The notes: a model not told the origin generated them from the sequence alone. A stretch of 64,000 bases of DNA from Galeruca laticollis (GCA_963921935.1 OY998175.1:224270517-224334516); one strand, 5' to 3'; positions 43,794 through 56,755 are shown, counted from the stretch's first letter. A program made the numbers and translations.

Positions 43794-45694
43794 TTTTTTC
43801 CCCGAGGAATGGGGAAGCTCTACCATCCTTCCCAGCAGCCGGGGTGTGCAATGCTGCCGGGCGTTGTGTGGGGCTCTGACCCACTAAACCCACACCTCAG
43901 TGTCACCGGACCACCCCCGGAAGAAGGCATTGCCCATTGCATCAGGAATGACCGTGTGATGTACTATGTACCTTCCCTATTCCTGTCTTCGTTCTCCTTA
44001 ATTTCCATGATATTACATATGAATGCGTACATCTCGTTCCATTGCATATGGTTGCTAAGCATGAGCCGGACTTGTTCGTCAATGCTGGGTAGATTCCCTA
44101 TACGCGCTACCATCTCCTCTCTCTGCAATCTCCACCTGGTACAGCTCTGGTATACATGCTCGGGACTATCGCTGACTCCGCACACGTGACACAAGTCCGT
44201 CTCCGTTTTGCCAATTCTGTGCATGTAGGTCCCAAAAGACCCATGCCCCGTCAAGTACTGAGTGAAATAGTAGTTGGTTTTCTTATGTGTAAACTTGATC
44301 CATTCGGGTATACTCTTGATGAGCCTCCGGGTCCATTTCGCGGTGTCGCTGCCTTCTGCCCATCGTCTCTGCCATTTCTCTACCGTTCTTTTCCTAGCCA
44401 TTCTTCTATTTCCCGGACATCTGGCTCCTACCTTATATAAGAAGCATATCTCCCCACACATCAGATCAACAGGGGGGAAGCCTGATATGACCTGGGCAGC
44501 TTCCGCCGAGACTGTTCGATACGCTGAGATGACTCTCAGCAGTCACTTCCTCTGTATACTCCCAATCTTGGTCCGGTATTTCTGGATTTTCATTACTGTC
44601 CTCCACACTGGGGCCGCGTATAATAACACGCTATGCATTATAGTGCACAACACCTGTCGCCTTCCGTAACTCGGTCCGCCGATATTCGGAAGAAGTCTCC
44701 TCATGGCATCTGCTTTTCTGTTTGCTTTTTCTACGCAGTACTCCACATGCTTGGCAAATGTTAACTTAGCATCGAAAACTACCCCTAAGTATTTCATGGT
44801 AGCCACTGCATGGACAGTATTTCCGCCCACAACCATTTGAACATTTATCCTGTTTCTGGGACCCTTAAGCACCAACATCTCAGTTTTTTGTGTTGCCACT
44901 TCCAAACCCACTGTTCTCATCTACCTTATTGCGCTGGCGACAGCGCATTCCGCGTTCCTTATTACCACATCTTTTTCATTTCCCCGTATTATTATCAGCA
45001 GATCATCCGCGTATGCGATCATGCTCACCCTCTCCTCAAGAGGCAGCCTAAGCACTCCCTCGTACATTACGTCCCATAATTTAGGATCCATGACTGATCC
45101 TTGCGGAACCCCCATAGTGCACTGCCACTTACCAGATCCCCATTCCACCCATCTGTCCCGAAAGTAGTCCTCTATCATTTCCACTAGATACTCGGAGCAC
45201 TCAAACTCGCGTAATTTATCTACTATGTGGTGCCACCTCGCCGTATTAAACGCATTTTTTACGTCCACCGCCACTGCATCTAACCATTTGTTTCTAAATT
45301 TTTGGACAGTGTTCGTCAAACTCAGCATCGCCGTAATTGTGGATTTTTTTTGGGACAAAGCCGTGCTGATTTGGGGAGATTATTCCCTTTTCCTCCAAAT
45401 CTTCATCCAATCTGTTTACAAGTAAGGATGAAGAAATGTCAGGGCCCTTTCTCTTTTTTGGGATAAACACTAGTCTAGCTTTCTTCCAATTTTTTGGGAA
45501 TGTTCTGTTTTGTAGTAACGTGTTGAGCATGCCAAGCACCTCGCCTGCTTTGTGTTTGCAGACAATCGTTAAAGTTTCCACCGTCATACCATCTGGACCG
45601 GGAGCTTTCCCTTTCTTTAGCATTGCTAGAGCGTTCAGTAATTCATCAGCGGTGAAAGGAGAGACCAGCTTCTTAGGTCCTTCTCTTCTTCTGA
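43794..45694 (-). mobile_element. 5'-truncated R1-clade non-LTR retrotransposon
   Basis: ATCCGTAGTATACCT is duplicated on both sides (43779-43793, 45695-45709), 15 bp. The 3' end is an oligo(A) on the minus strand next to 43793. The DNA is GC-richer than its surroundings. A 3' UTR of about 160 bp (43800-43960) precedes the stop. Confidence 0.9.
43964..45680 (-). pseudogene. R1-clade ORF2, reverse transcriptase and C-terminal region
   Basis: In order: GKAPGPDGMTVETLT (45570-45615), VDVKNAFNTARWHHIVDKL, MGVPQGSVMDPKLWDVMYEG and MIAYADDLLIIIRG (intact YADD), then TEMLVLKGPRNRINVQM. The C-terminal segment WQRRWAEGSDTAKWTRRLI and YFTQYLTGHGSFGTYMHRIG with CHVCGVSDSPEHVYQSC is diagnostic of the R1 group. 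Frameshifts or stops lie near 45358, 44921 and 44500. Part of block 2 (the RPI region) is deleted near 45430. The endonuclease is lost by 5' truncation. Confidence 0.88.
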
Positions 45695-46440
45695 ATCCGT
45701 AGTATACCTAAAAATGATTTCAATCTTACGTAGAATGTAGAAAACAACTGGTACGAGCAAATGGTATTCACCAGTTATCAGCGGTATACCCCAGGGTTCA
45801 GTTTTTGGTCCAATTCTTTTTTGTTATTCATTAACGATGTCACAGACTTACGAATGGATGGCAAATTCACTTTATTTGATACTGATGACACTAATGTAAC
45901 CTGAAGTACTTCAGATATACGAACTTCACATTCTACCATATATCAAATATCTCGTTACTATTAAGTCCTGGTCTGACTCGAACTGGCTTTATTTTAACAC
46001 TGAGAAAACTTTAGTTTTATCTTACAAAGGAATTTTGCAGCCTATCTTACTTCACAATGTCTTAATAAGATCTCCAAATTCGATTAAGTGTCTTGGACTC
46101 TATAATGACAGTGCCCTTAAATGGACTGTACATGTAGACACTTCAGCGAAAAAATTACCCTCTGCTTGTTTTGCAATTAAATACGTGTCTAAACAGCTTG
46201 ATTTTTGTACTGCTTTAACAACTTACAACTTTTTGTTCGAATCGCACCTTCGCTATGCTTTGAATTTGATGTGCATTAGAATTATTTCGATAAGAAGGTT
46301 TATTGAAATAAGTTATTTAAGATTAGGGTTCATTGAAAGTGTTAGGTTTGTTATACAAATATTTCAAATTAATTTTAGAATACGAAAACTTCCTCTAATA
46401 TATACACCAGAGCTTCTTTTATATTTTGTGGATTCCTGAG
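45695..46440 (+). pseudogene. CR1/Jockey-like reverse transcriptase fragment
   Basis: Frames here read VISGIPQGSVFGP (45770-45815), FINDVTDLRMDGKFTLF, a degraded active site (DTDDTN) and SIKCLGLYNDSALKWTVHVD, standard RT blocks B to E. The open frame 46035-46439 covers the thumb. Multiple frame changes make it nonfunctional. It is the target of the R1-clade insertion. Confidence 0.78.
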
Positions 46441-47545
46441 TCATATTATTGTCAATGCATTTCTTAATAGAGTTCTTTAAGATATTTGATCTATTTTCTA
46501 AGGTACAGATCTTCAGTCTGTAGAGGCATTTCAATATCAGAAACATTATTTATTCTACTAACGAGATGGCTTCTTAAAACATTTTAAAAGTTTGGCAACA
46601 TCTGTTTGATGTTAATTTCTCAATGGACGAGCCATTATAAGATCTTGTTCAAGACATTCTAATGATCGTATATCTCCGAAACATCGCAGCAATGCTGCGT
46701 TTATCAAAGGTGGGTATTTAATTCGATTCTTGAACTCAAAATATAAGCATCCTCAACTAATTTTAATTGTATAACCCTAATCATATAATTCTGAATCGTT
46801 TGGTCATTAACACCTACATATGCATTCACTACCAAATCACAACTATATATAAACCTAACTGAATTACTCTCATCTCCATTTCATGAAGGAATAATATCAG
46901 TATATAATTTCAACATTGAAACATTACGTTCCATTTATCTGTCAGTTATTATTCAATTACACTGAGAAATCAAACTATCTATATCTAATTGGGTTTCACT
47001 CATAGAATAATCAAAATATGAATTCCTAAAATAATATTTACTTCAATATTCCCTTTGCTAATTTCAATTTAGCCAACAAAATGAAAGGAATTATAATAAA
47101 GGGAGTAATTGGAACTAACCCAAAGTTTTCTCTACTGATTCCAATTCTGCAACACTTGGAAATGGAAGGTTCCAAAGTTGTCACTTACATGAATTTCGGG
47201 AACTCGGACTCGACGCCATGGCTTTTTACGAAAATACGACGATAAATCCTACTGACTGCGCCAGTTGAATGATGTTACTCACAAATATATCTCTTTCAAA
47301 CGTGTTATTTTGGAATAAACAAAATGTTACTGATCTAAATATGATGTTTACAATACAATGCACGAATTAGAATGAATATTATTAATGACAGTATACACCA
47401 AGTAGACAAATCCTCCCAACAGTAATCTTTATTTAAATAAAAAAGACGGCTTCAAATAACTTGCGTGTATGCAGGATGTTTTCATATAACTGGGGTGAAC
47501 GTATAGGGCTATTTATTTATTTAACGTTTGGACTCTTTGAAATAC
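46441..47545. other. no recognisable feature
   Basis: AT-rich spacer with no supported gene or repeat. Confidence 0.5.
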
Positions 47546-48031
47546 TGTAATGTTATTCTAATTTATTTAAACAGTAAACGGGTGGGATAAATTTCAAACA
47601 CACGGTATGGCTACTCACTAATTTATTTAAACACTAAACTACTCTAACACTTAATTTATATATACGTAACTAATCACTTAAATTCAATTTATATGCACAC
47701 AAACTTAATTATTAATTTATATCAACACTTTGATAATTTATATTCACTTATTTACTGTTTATTTGTCGAGATCACTTGATCAAGTAAACTAACTCTTCCT
47801 GGTCGGTCCCTTATATATGAGTGCCTTTTCCATTAGATAATTCTAGATTGCGGCTTACACGTGCAATTGGCTTTCTGGCATTTTCTAGATAAGACTGGTC
47901 ACAAAAACAATGTCTAGATAAGATAGTCACAAACGTAAACAATTCCTGCGCGTCCGCCATAATTTTAACTTTAATACCTGGCTTATACAGAGTCGGATTT
48001 AGAGACTATACCAGTGTGCTGTTTCGTAACA
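47546..48031 (-). repeat. solo LTR of the copy 1/2 gypsy family
   Basis: TGTAATG start and GTAACA end, 486 bp, no internal sequence on either side. The flanks AATAC and AAAGG do not match, so no target duplication is visible. Confidence 0.87.
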
Positions 48032-48120
48032 AAAGGATGGTGAGTGACTAAAAGTAAAAATAAAATATGTACGAAACTCTGTAAAGATACAACATATATT
48101 ATATTACAGATAAACTATAT

Positions 48121-48425
48121 ATTAATGTCCTAATTGCACATCCATTCGATTGCGCCTTGAGAGCACTCCACGAAGTCTTGTAGGTTTCCACAGTAAGCGC
48201 GGTTTGGGCAATCTGAAACGATATGGCGGATATTTTGTCTCGGTGATCCGCAATCGCACTGCTGACTGTCGGCGAGTCCTCATCGGTGTTGGAAGTCGGC
48301 ACATTTTCCCTGTCCTGTCCGTATTCGGTTCAGCTTAGCCCAGGTGGAACGTGGGATGGCTGAGCCATTGAAGCCGAGTTCAGGATTGGTTATTTGGATG
48401 TAGTCAGATTCTGATGTAGACAGTT
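48121..48425 (-). pseudogene. C-terminal end of a non-LTR ORF2
   Basis: Minus-strand codons include STWAKLNRIRTGQGKCADFQ, then CDCGSPRQNIRHIVSDCPNR and FVECSQGAIEWMCN. This is the C-terminal zinc region seen in many insect non-LTR ORF2 proteins (CxCG...IRHIVxxCP). One stop interrupts it. Nothing upstream remains. Confidence 0.75.
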
Positions 48426-48539
48426 ATCTTTATGTCCATTGTTCTTTCATATTGAATTCATCATTCATTTCTGTTAAGTGGGTGTCTGGATTTAAGCCCT
48501 TGGCGGACCTGCGTGATAATTGGAGCCTCCTCATGGGGA

Positions 48540-49435
48540 CCTTTCTTGTGATTAACTTAATATAAGTTAATAGGAAAAAGAAGAATATGTGATATTACAA
48601 ATATTGAAGCTTAGATACTATTAGCCCTATGGTGATATCCCGGATATCATTTTTCCAATTAAGATCAGTATAACTGTGCAATGATATAGAAAACCAGGAA
48701 AACTATATCTGCTGATCTTTACAATTATTACTTAAAAATACAGTTTAATTGTGGAGAACTCCCTAGATTTATCTGTTCATTGACGACTTCATATTGTGGG
48801 TTTCTTAAGTGTCTTCTAATCTCCAACTCTTCAAGGAAATCCAGTTGTTTAATCTGTATGCTCGTAAGTGTTCACTGTATCGGATTTCAAAATTAAAACC
48901 GCCCGATAAATCCCATTACGCAAAACATCTACTTGACATCAATAATTCATTGACACCTAACACAGAACTAGAAGTACCACATATTTGTGATAAGAAACAA
49001 GAAATGGATTTCCTTGAAGAATTGAAAATTAGAAGACATTTAAAAAACCCATAATATGAAGTCGTCAATGAACAGATAAATCTAGGGAGTTCCACACTAT
49101 TAAACTGTCTTCTTAAGTGATAATTGTAAAGATCAGCAGATATAGTTTTCCTGATTTTCTATATCATTGCACAGTTATACTGATCTTAATTGGAAAAATG
49201 ATCACTTCTTGGTCTAGCCAAAAATAACTACTAAACATCAGGTAGGTATCAAACGAAATGTAACTTCTATCATTCTGACGATGATATTTAGTTATCGAAA
49301 CAATTGTCAATTTCTTAGAATGTTCAACATTTTTCATTATATTGTGGAATTAGTTAGAAACATTGAGTTTCATTTGAAACACTAATATGAGTAGATTCCA
49401 CGAAGTAAGGGTCAAGACAGTTAATTTTAGTCTAA
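48540..49435. mobile_element. palindromic PLE fragment
   Basis: 48640-48842 and about 49005-49200 are inverted copies of the PLE 3' coding end and the adjacent terminal repeat. The plus-oriented arm encodes KPPDKSHYAKHLLDINNSLT and LDFLEELKIRRHLKNP-like sequence (48895-49054), as in the PLE at 62470-63882. A terminal repeat with CTGACGATGATA and GTTATCGAAAC (49275-49301) follows. The minus arm lacks about 125 bp of coding sequence present in the full copy. Confidence 0.82.
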
Positions 49436-49439
49436 AGAT

Positions 49440-49899
49440 TCCTTATTTAAAAGTCCTTTAGTTCGAAATAACTGTTATATAATAGAATATTTTGACGAAA
49501 ACATTTTCTGGAACTAGAGTGGTGCCCTGATCTCCATCGTGTAGTCTTTTCAATGCTCAACATTCCATAAATAATATCCTCCAAGTCAATTTGTACACAG
49601 AAAAGATCCAGCTTATGCTTATCATTCTTGAGATAACGATATGTACATCAGTTTTCCAAAGATTGTTTATTTTGTTTTATATATTCCTGATTTTATATTG
49701 TGCCTTTCTCGAAATAACAACTGTTATTCAATTTGTTTTATTCCCTCCAGGTAAATATACGAGGGGTATCTCAATAGTTCCTCATATTACAATGAAATTA
49801 ATGACAAGTTATTCATAATGCTCTAAAGTAAATTCGGACCTGTTTAGAAAGCGGTATTTCAACTTTCTATTTCGACAAAATGGTTTCGAAATAAAGTGT
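49440..49899. other. no recognisable feature
   Basis: No supported gene. The satellite may already begin here in degenerate form. Confidence 0.45.
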
Positions 49900-51466
49900 T
49901 CACGCTTAAATTAATTAATTTCGCTATGGAGAAGGAGGTTTACGTTTGTATAAATTCATATTTCGGCGTTTGTGTTATAAAATGAGAAGGCTATAGCAAA
50001 GCGGATTTCATGAAAAGTCAATCCAAAAATAACTTGTCAGGAACACTTGCTTAACTCACTGATATTAATAATAATTCCAAATGTGAGCAGCACAGAGCAT
50101 CATAATTTAGCTCTATAGCTTCAGAAAGGACTGCTATATGGATTGGAGGAAGATATATGTTTTTGTTATTACTAGTTCTTAAAATACTGGGTCTTGAAGA
50201 TAACTTTCCTTCGATATGTAAAAAAAATGTCCTTATTCTATTATTTTTCTGATATCTCCGCTAAATATTGATGATAGAGCATAATACTTTAGTTTTGTAG
50301 CTTCACATTGAACTGTTCTACAAAATGAAAAGAAATTCACGTTTTCACTACTGGTTTTCCAGATACAGTGTCCTGAAAATAACATCATTTGATTCAGCGA
50401 AAAAATATCCTCATTATAAAATGTTGTTCATTACTCCAAAAATATTGAGAATAGAGCACAATAATTCAACTTTATATGTACAAAGAAGGCTGTTTTATGT
50501 ATTGAATGAAAATCTACGCTCTAATTTCTACTGGTTTTTAAGATACAGGTCCGTGAAGATAATTTTATTTATGAAAAATATCTCTTGTTTCTATAATTTT
50601 ACATCTTTCTCAGATAATATTAAGGATAGGACATATTAATTGAGCTTTATACCTTCAAAATATTTCTAATAACCGTTTTCTAAAATACAGGGTCCTGAGC
50701 GTAACTCTCATTTGATTTATAAAAAACCCTTCATTCTATAATTTTACTCATATCTTCCAAAATATTGAGTATAGCGATTGATATTTCAGCTCTATGGCTT
50801 TATAAAGAACTATGAATTGAGCAATGATTTATGTTTTTTCCATTACTGTTTCCCAAGGTACATTCTTGAATATAACTTTCATTTTATTCTCCAAAAATCA
50901 TCTCATTCTATAATTTTGCGCTTACCTCCAAAAATATTGGCAAAAATAGTGAGAATAGGGTAAGGAAATTGAACTCTATAGTTTCATAAAGATTTATATT
51001 ATAAACTGAAAAAAGTTGTACGGCTCTCCTATCAATGGATTCCAACATACAGGGTCCTAGACATATATTTCATGTGATTCTTCAAACAATATACTCATTT
51101 TCTAATTCTGTTTATACCTTCAAATATATTGATAATAAAGCATAATAATTTAACTTGTTAGCTTTAAAAAAGGCTATTATGTAGGTAGAATAAAGATTAT
51201 TATTCTTGCTACAACTAGTTTGTAAAATATAGGGTCTAGAAAATATGTTTCATTAATTTCATTGTAAAAATGTTCTGTGTTCTGTTATCTTTAAAAAAAT
51301 TGAGAACAGAGAATAATTATTAATCTTTGTAGCTTTAGACGGAACGTTTCCACTACCGGTTTTGAAAATACAGGTTCCTGATATTAACTTTCATTTGATT
51401 CTGCGAAAAAATATTTTCATTTCATAATTTTGCTCATTACTCCGAAAATATTGAGAATAAAGCACA
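49900..51466. repeat. satellite of about 180 bp, left block
   Basis: A TACAGGGTCCTGA-like phrase recurs at 50185, 50365, 50545, 50687, 50860, 51049, 51229 and 51370. Spacings are 180, 180, 142, 173, 189, 180 and 141. Units share AAATATTGAGAATA and ATAATTTTGCTCAT blocks. It continues at 57083 after the I-clade insertion. Confidence 0.88.
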
Positions 51467-51683
51467 ATAATTCAACTTTTTTTTTAATTCCATTTTTATT
51501 GTCGCATCAAATATATCGGTTATTAGCGACAAAGATAATTCGAGGTTTTGATTACATTAATTTCAGTAAGATATCGAACTAATACGTTATGTCGCAGTTT
51601 TGACCTAATACCGATTTCAATGTGCTTGGTATATTGTTTTACACTCCTCCGTCCTCATACCTGGGACACTCAACCAGAATATG

Positions 51684-52328
51684 TTATACTGTTATCTGCT
51701 TGGAATATGTAGTACACTGAGGCATTTCGGTCCTGGCAAGTAAATGTTGATGCGTCAGTTTAGTGTGTCCTATCCTTAGTCTTGTCAGTAGTAGATGGTT
51801 CGGCCGCCTGTTTGGTATTGTATTCCACGGTTTTACACTGGGTTTCACCTCGCGTAATTTTGCTTTCAAATCAAGCCACTGATTTTGCCACGCACTTATC
51901 GCTTCTTCTTTCACGGTATGCTTCAAATCACTGATGGTCGTCGCGTATACAACTACCGCACTATCACTTTCCGCTGCTTGTTTTGCCAGTTGGTCTGCTT
52001 CTTTATTACCTTGGATTCCTATGTGGGAAGGGGTCCACATAAATTTTACATTTATTTGGGATTCTTGTAGTTGGAAGAGTTCCTTCTTTATTTCCATAGC
52101 AATGGGATGACTACTATGAACTTGCTGGATGGATTTTAATGAACTAACGGAATCTGTGATTATGAGGATGTTGGGAGCATTCGCATTTTTAGACAGTTTA
52201 AGGGCTTGTAGCAATGCATATATTTCTCCAGTGAAGACTGTACTGCAAGTAGGTAATTTAAAAGATAAGTTATGATTTGCTGTAACCACCGCGGCTCCGA
52301 CGCCAGCTGAAATGGTCATTATATTCAA
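51684..52328 (-). pseudogene. I-clade RNase H
   Basis: The 214-codon frame begins close to the first catalytic motif (AGVGAAVVTANHNLSFKLPT), then TGEIYALLQALKLS (Glu), ILIITDSVSSLKSI (Asp) and GNKEADQLAKQAAE (Asp). The first Asp-containing segment lies beyond the frame start and is disrupted. The C-terminal part, PNRRPNHLLLTRLRIGHTKL, matches the equivalent at 27590-27640. RNase H degrades the RNA template. Confidence 0.85.
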
Positions 52329-54360
52329 TGAGTTTTGTCTGGAAAATGTTTCTTATCAGCAAACTGAGTAGTTCATATTTTTTGAAAAAGGTAAGAGTGG
52401 TGTCAATTATTAGTTTGGAATTTTGCCAAGGAGGATATGTTTGTTCAAACTTGAATATAGGAACATGTTTGATTTGAAGATCTGCTTTGTATTGTTTCAC
52501 GCGATTACAGAAAGTTGGACTCGGTTGTTGTTGTGCGATTTTCTCAATTTCATCTGTAGGAATTTTTGGGGCACATTGGATTCTTAGTATTATCTGATAT
52601 AGAGGTAGCATCTGAGAATGTCAATATTTTTCTTCTCGTAGATAAATATGGTTTCCCTAATTCTGAATAAAGGCTTTCCAGCGGTGATGTACGATATGCA
52701 CTGGATATTATTCGTAAGGCGTTATTGTGAACTGTATCAAGCTTCTTTAAAATATGGCTTTTGGTAAATGCATAGACAATAGATCCATAATCGAGTTTGG
52801 AACGTATAAGATTTTTATATATAATATGTAGAGTTTTTTTATCTGATCCTCAGTTACGGTTAGAAAGTATTCTTACAAGATTGATACCTTTCTGACAAGA
52901 CAATATCAACTTTTTTATACCATCATTCCAGCTCATTTTCTGGTCAAATATCATACCTAAGAATGTCGTGGAAGTTACATATTGCAGTTTTTCTTCATAT
53001 AATGTAAGCAGGGGTGTCTTTTCACACGGTTTTTTCGAAAAGAATGAACATTTGGTTTTGGATGTAGAAAAGTTGAAGCCCGACTGTTTTGACCATTGCT
53101 GCAGTTTATTAAGTTGTCTCTGTAGTATATGTTGCATTGTATCGTTGTTTTTACTTTTCATGTATACCACTAAGTCATTCGCATAGAGCCTCATTTTAAT
53201 TGGTTTAATTACATTTTCAATAATGTTATTAATGGAGATTAGAAATGATGTGGGACTAATAACAGAACCTTGGAGAGTACCATTTTCTTGACATTGTTTG
53301 GTCGAAAGATTACCATTTACTCTAACTCTAAAAGTCCTATAACTTAGAAAAATTTTAATGGATGCCAACATATGTCTATCTATATTCCATTCCTTCAACC
53401 ATTTCAGTATATTTATTCTACATGCAGTATCAAATGCTTTGTTAATATCAATAAATATGGCTAAGCATTTCTGTTTATTTGCGAAGGCTTTGTGTATGTC
53501 ACTTTCTAGATCAATAATATTGTCCATTGTTCTGGTTTAATTAGTTTGCGACTAACAAGTTCCTACCTAAGACGATTATTAATAATTTTTTTGAAGAGCT
53601 TACACATCGTGCTAGTCAGTGCAATAGGTCTGTATGATTCTGTACTTGTTGCTTTCTTAGCAGTGTTTAGAATTGGTATGATTGTTGCTTCAGTCCACTG
53701 AATTGGAGAAGTTTGTTGTATCCAAATGGTGTAAATATTTAAGAGTACTTCTCTGCCACTCTCCGATAGATATAGCAGGAAAAAAATCGGTATATTATCA
53801 GGATCTGGACTCGAGTTTTTAAAGTCCTTTATCGCTCCATCTAGTTCTGACAGCGTGAGTGGTTGGTTGCCGAATGATGTATTGTTTTCATTATTGATTG
53901 GGATTTCTTCGATTGATACTATATTTTTTAGAAAATCTTCCTTTAATTTGGCATCGCTCGAGTTCTCTTGGAATGCTTCCGCCAATACTTCAGCTATATC
54001 TTTTGATTTTGTTATCAAGATTTCGTCTTGTTTTATGCCAGTGATTTTATTGTATGATTTATTGCCGGATATGATATTCACATTTTTCCATACAGATGTT
54101 AAGCTAGTACATCTGCTTATATTTTGCACATATTTCATACATGAGTCTTTTTTACTTTTTCTAAAAATATACCTAGTTTTGGCCCTTAGTGCTTTGAATC
54201 GTAATTGATTATCAATCGTGTAATGCTTTTTATAGATATGAAATGCATGTTTACTTTCTTTAAGTGCCTCTTCACATTCTTTATTCCTCCATGGTACAGC
54301 CGTATGGTGTGTTACGTTTTTAGTTAGCCCTATTGTTATGCCTGCAGTCGTTATCAACAT
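52329..54360 (-). pseudogene. I-clade reverse transcriptase
   Basis: Frames 53563-54360 and 52850-53527, with a shift between. Blocks: SSPDPDNIPIFFL, ESYRPIALTSTMCKLFKKII, MDNIIDLESDIHKAFANKQ, FIDINKAFDTACRINILKWL, ENGTLQGSVISPTSFLISIN and RLYANDLVVYM. The catalytic YADD is YAND here, so this copy is dead. The region 52270-52611 is the connection before RNase H. It aligns with the RT at 25451-26905 but is clearly diverged. Confidence 0.87.
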
Positions 54361-54818
54361 GTCATTGTTTCATTTATGTCCTCTCGTGTTGAAAATTTTG
54401 ATAAAGGTGCGTCAGTTGGAATGGTATATTTTTCCCAGTCTGCTTCATGTAGCTTCCACTTCTGTATATGCCTTGAATCATCAGCACTTCTACGTTCATC
54501 TACTACAAGGATTGGGAAATGATCACTGTCATATGAAAATGGTAAGACTTCTCATGTTAGGTGTTGATGTAATGAAAGATTACACAAAGTTAAATCTATA
54601 GCCGAAGAAGTTTCATTATAGGTATTAAACCTGGTTTTACTTCCATCATCAATAATGTTTAAGTTTCAGTCTGTCATAACCTCTTCTATTGTGTTTCCTC
54701 TAGTATCTTGTTTCTCACACCCCCACATGAAGTTGTGTCAGTTGAAGTCGCCCATGATAATTTTAGGATTAGGAGATTAGATCGGTCAGTTCCATTTTAC
54801 TTAGATTTCGGTAGGATG

Positions 54819-54885
<67 letters not shown>

Positions 54886-55119
54886 CAAAAGGTGATGATT
54901 GTCAGGTATGCGGTCAGTATAAGAAATAAAACTATATTCTCATTCTCAATGTTTCGCTATTGTTCAATAGCATCATCAGGAGACAAGATGTTAAGAGTCA
55001 GTAAAAGTTGATGTACACCACATTAAGGTACTAACTAGTCTAGTTTTTCTAGTTTGCTTATATAAATAGTACGGTCGAGAATTACCACAGAATAATCATT
55101 TGTTTTGATTTTCTGATTT

Positions 55120-55179
<60 letters not shown>

Positions 55180-55484
55180 CATATATTTATTTTTGTAGGA
55201 AAATAAACGAATACAGCTATTGCTTCAATATTGGTATCTAAATCAATTTGGCTTCAATGAAAGTTTTTAAGGTTTTTATTTTCATATGTTGCAGCTCCTT
55301 CCCAACTTTTTATACCAATTCTGTTCTTGTAATATACATTAAAATTTTTTAGTTTGTGTGTATTCTGATTATTAAAGTGTGTTTCTTGTAAACAGATAAC
55401 GTTCGGCGGGTTGTATTTTGATATAATAGTTTTTATCATTTCCAGATGGAGGTAATATCCATTTACATTCCACTGTAGAATCAT
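54361..55484 (-). pseudogene. I-clade endonuclease, interrupted
   Basis: The start at 55484 reads MILQWNVNGYYLHLEMIKTI and NPPNVICLQETHFNNQN, the N-terminus of an AP endonuclease. The rest resumes left of 54821: KIIMGDFN, MWGCEKQDTRGNTIEEVMTD and YDSDHFPIL carry the catalytic Asp/His motifs. A 360-bp unit with TA arrays separates the halves. The endonuclease would nick the target. Confidence 0.83.
54821..55177 (-). repeat. (TA)n-flanked unit with hammerhead-like motif
   Basis: TA arrays at 54821-54882 and 55122-55177 enclose 240 bp. On the minus strand it has CTGATGAT, a seven-base stem (GCTATTG/CAATAGC), and GAAAC (54951-54979). Stem III here would be CATT-GAG-AATG, not followed by a clear UH, so cleavage is doubtful. 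Confidence 0.65.
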
Positions 55485-55499
55485 CGTTTGATTTTAAAT

Positions 55500-55947
55500 T
55501 TATTGGAGTAGAATTTATGTCGTTACTGTCTGATGAGTCACTGATTGTCTCTTGTTCTATGGGTCCTTCAGCTATATATCTTTCAAGTCTCTTCCTAATT
55601 TTTGTGAAGCGCGTCTTCGTTGCTTCGCTCTGTATTGAGGGGTAAATTTTTTCAATAGTATCTACTGAGTCTTCAAATTCCTACGTGTAGTTTCTAATCA
55701 CGCTTATCGGATCTGAGTTTGCCTTTATATTTGACAGTAAGTAGTTCAATTGTTCGAAAGTAAGAGCATCGTTTTTAGGATATTTTTCCATTAGCTGTTT
55801 CACAGTTTGCTTTTGTTCGGATGTAAACTCATCACTCTTATATTTTTTCAGTGTATCAGGTAATTTGAATACCTAGTCTGATTCTGCTATGGGAGTAGAA
55901 GTTTCCGAAAAAAGTCGTTTATTACAGTTTTCTGTATAATCCATTCG
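55500..55947. other. region between I-clade ORF1 and ORF2
   Basis: Probably the C-terminal part of ORF1 in shifted frames: the minus strand has KFEDSVDTIEKIYPS- and LPDTLKKYKSDEFT-like peptides. No clean frame. Confidence 0.5.
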
Positions 55948-56755
55948 CTATTCTAAGTCATCTTGAGTTGATCTTAAGGGATTTTTTGATAAAGATAGGA
56001 ACATGTTAGCAGTTTTACTTGTGGATTTTGTTGGGTTTACTTGGGATGGGTTTAATCGTGGATTTTTCTCTCTATCAAATATATTTTGAGAATCATTGAT
56101 TACCGGAAAATTTTGTGAGGAAGTGTTTTGTTCAGCGTTTGAACACTTTGATGAAATGTGACCAGTGTGTTTACATTTGTGACAATTCTCATTATCAAAT
56201 GTGGGGTAGATCCGATAGGAAGTGTTGTCATCTTGGATAATAATACTATCTGGAATATTTGAGTTGTTGGAAGGGGTTACATATACTTGGCGACGGAAAC
56301 TGAGGGTATGGTTGTATTCTGGTTTTATCGTTCTAACTCTTAGGGGCATTATTGGGGATATTGTTTATGCCTAGACCCCGCAATTCTGATAGTAGTACAT
56401 CATTGGGAATCGAGGGACAGACGTTTGATAGTACCAGCCGTTCAGAAGGTGTTTGTAATCTACGGGTTTTAAAGAAGTTTCCATTGATAGAAAATTCTCC
56501 TCCCTGCTCACTGCAAAATACGTCTACTGCTTGTTTGGATGATAGATATATACATATTCTGTTGTTCGACATTCCAGAAGCGTAAAGGATATTTCAAGGG
56601 CCTACAATGTCTCCAATTTGATATAAATAATCTTCAAGCTTAGGACCATTTAATGAGGTAAAAATAGTAGCTTGATCTTTGGAAGGGAGTGTGGGTTGAG
56701 ATTGTCTTGATAAGGCAGTTGAATAAGACATTGTGCTAGCTTGAGATTGGTTCAT
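55948..56755 (-). pseudogene. I-clade ORF1, gag-like nucleic acid-binding protein
   Basis: The start at 56755 reads MNQSQASTMSYSTALSRQSQ. A TGA (near 56588) interrupts before MSNNRICIYLSSKQAVDVFC, an RRM-like fold region. After a frameshift near 56340 the frame has SFRRQVYVTPSN, then a knuckle CHKCKHTGHISSKC (CX2CX4HX4C). ORF1 proteins of I elements bind RNA and carry such knuckles. The chosen ATG is the first in frame after the 5' UTR (56756-57069). Confidence 0.8.
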
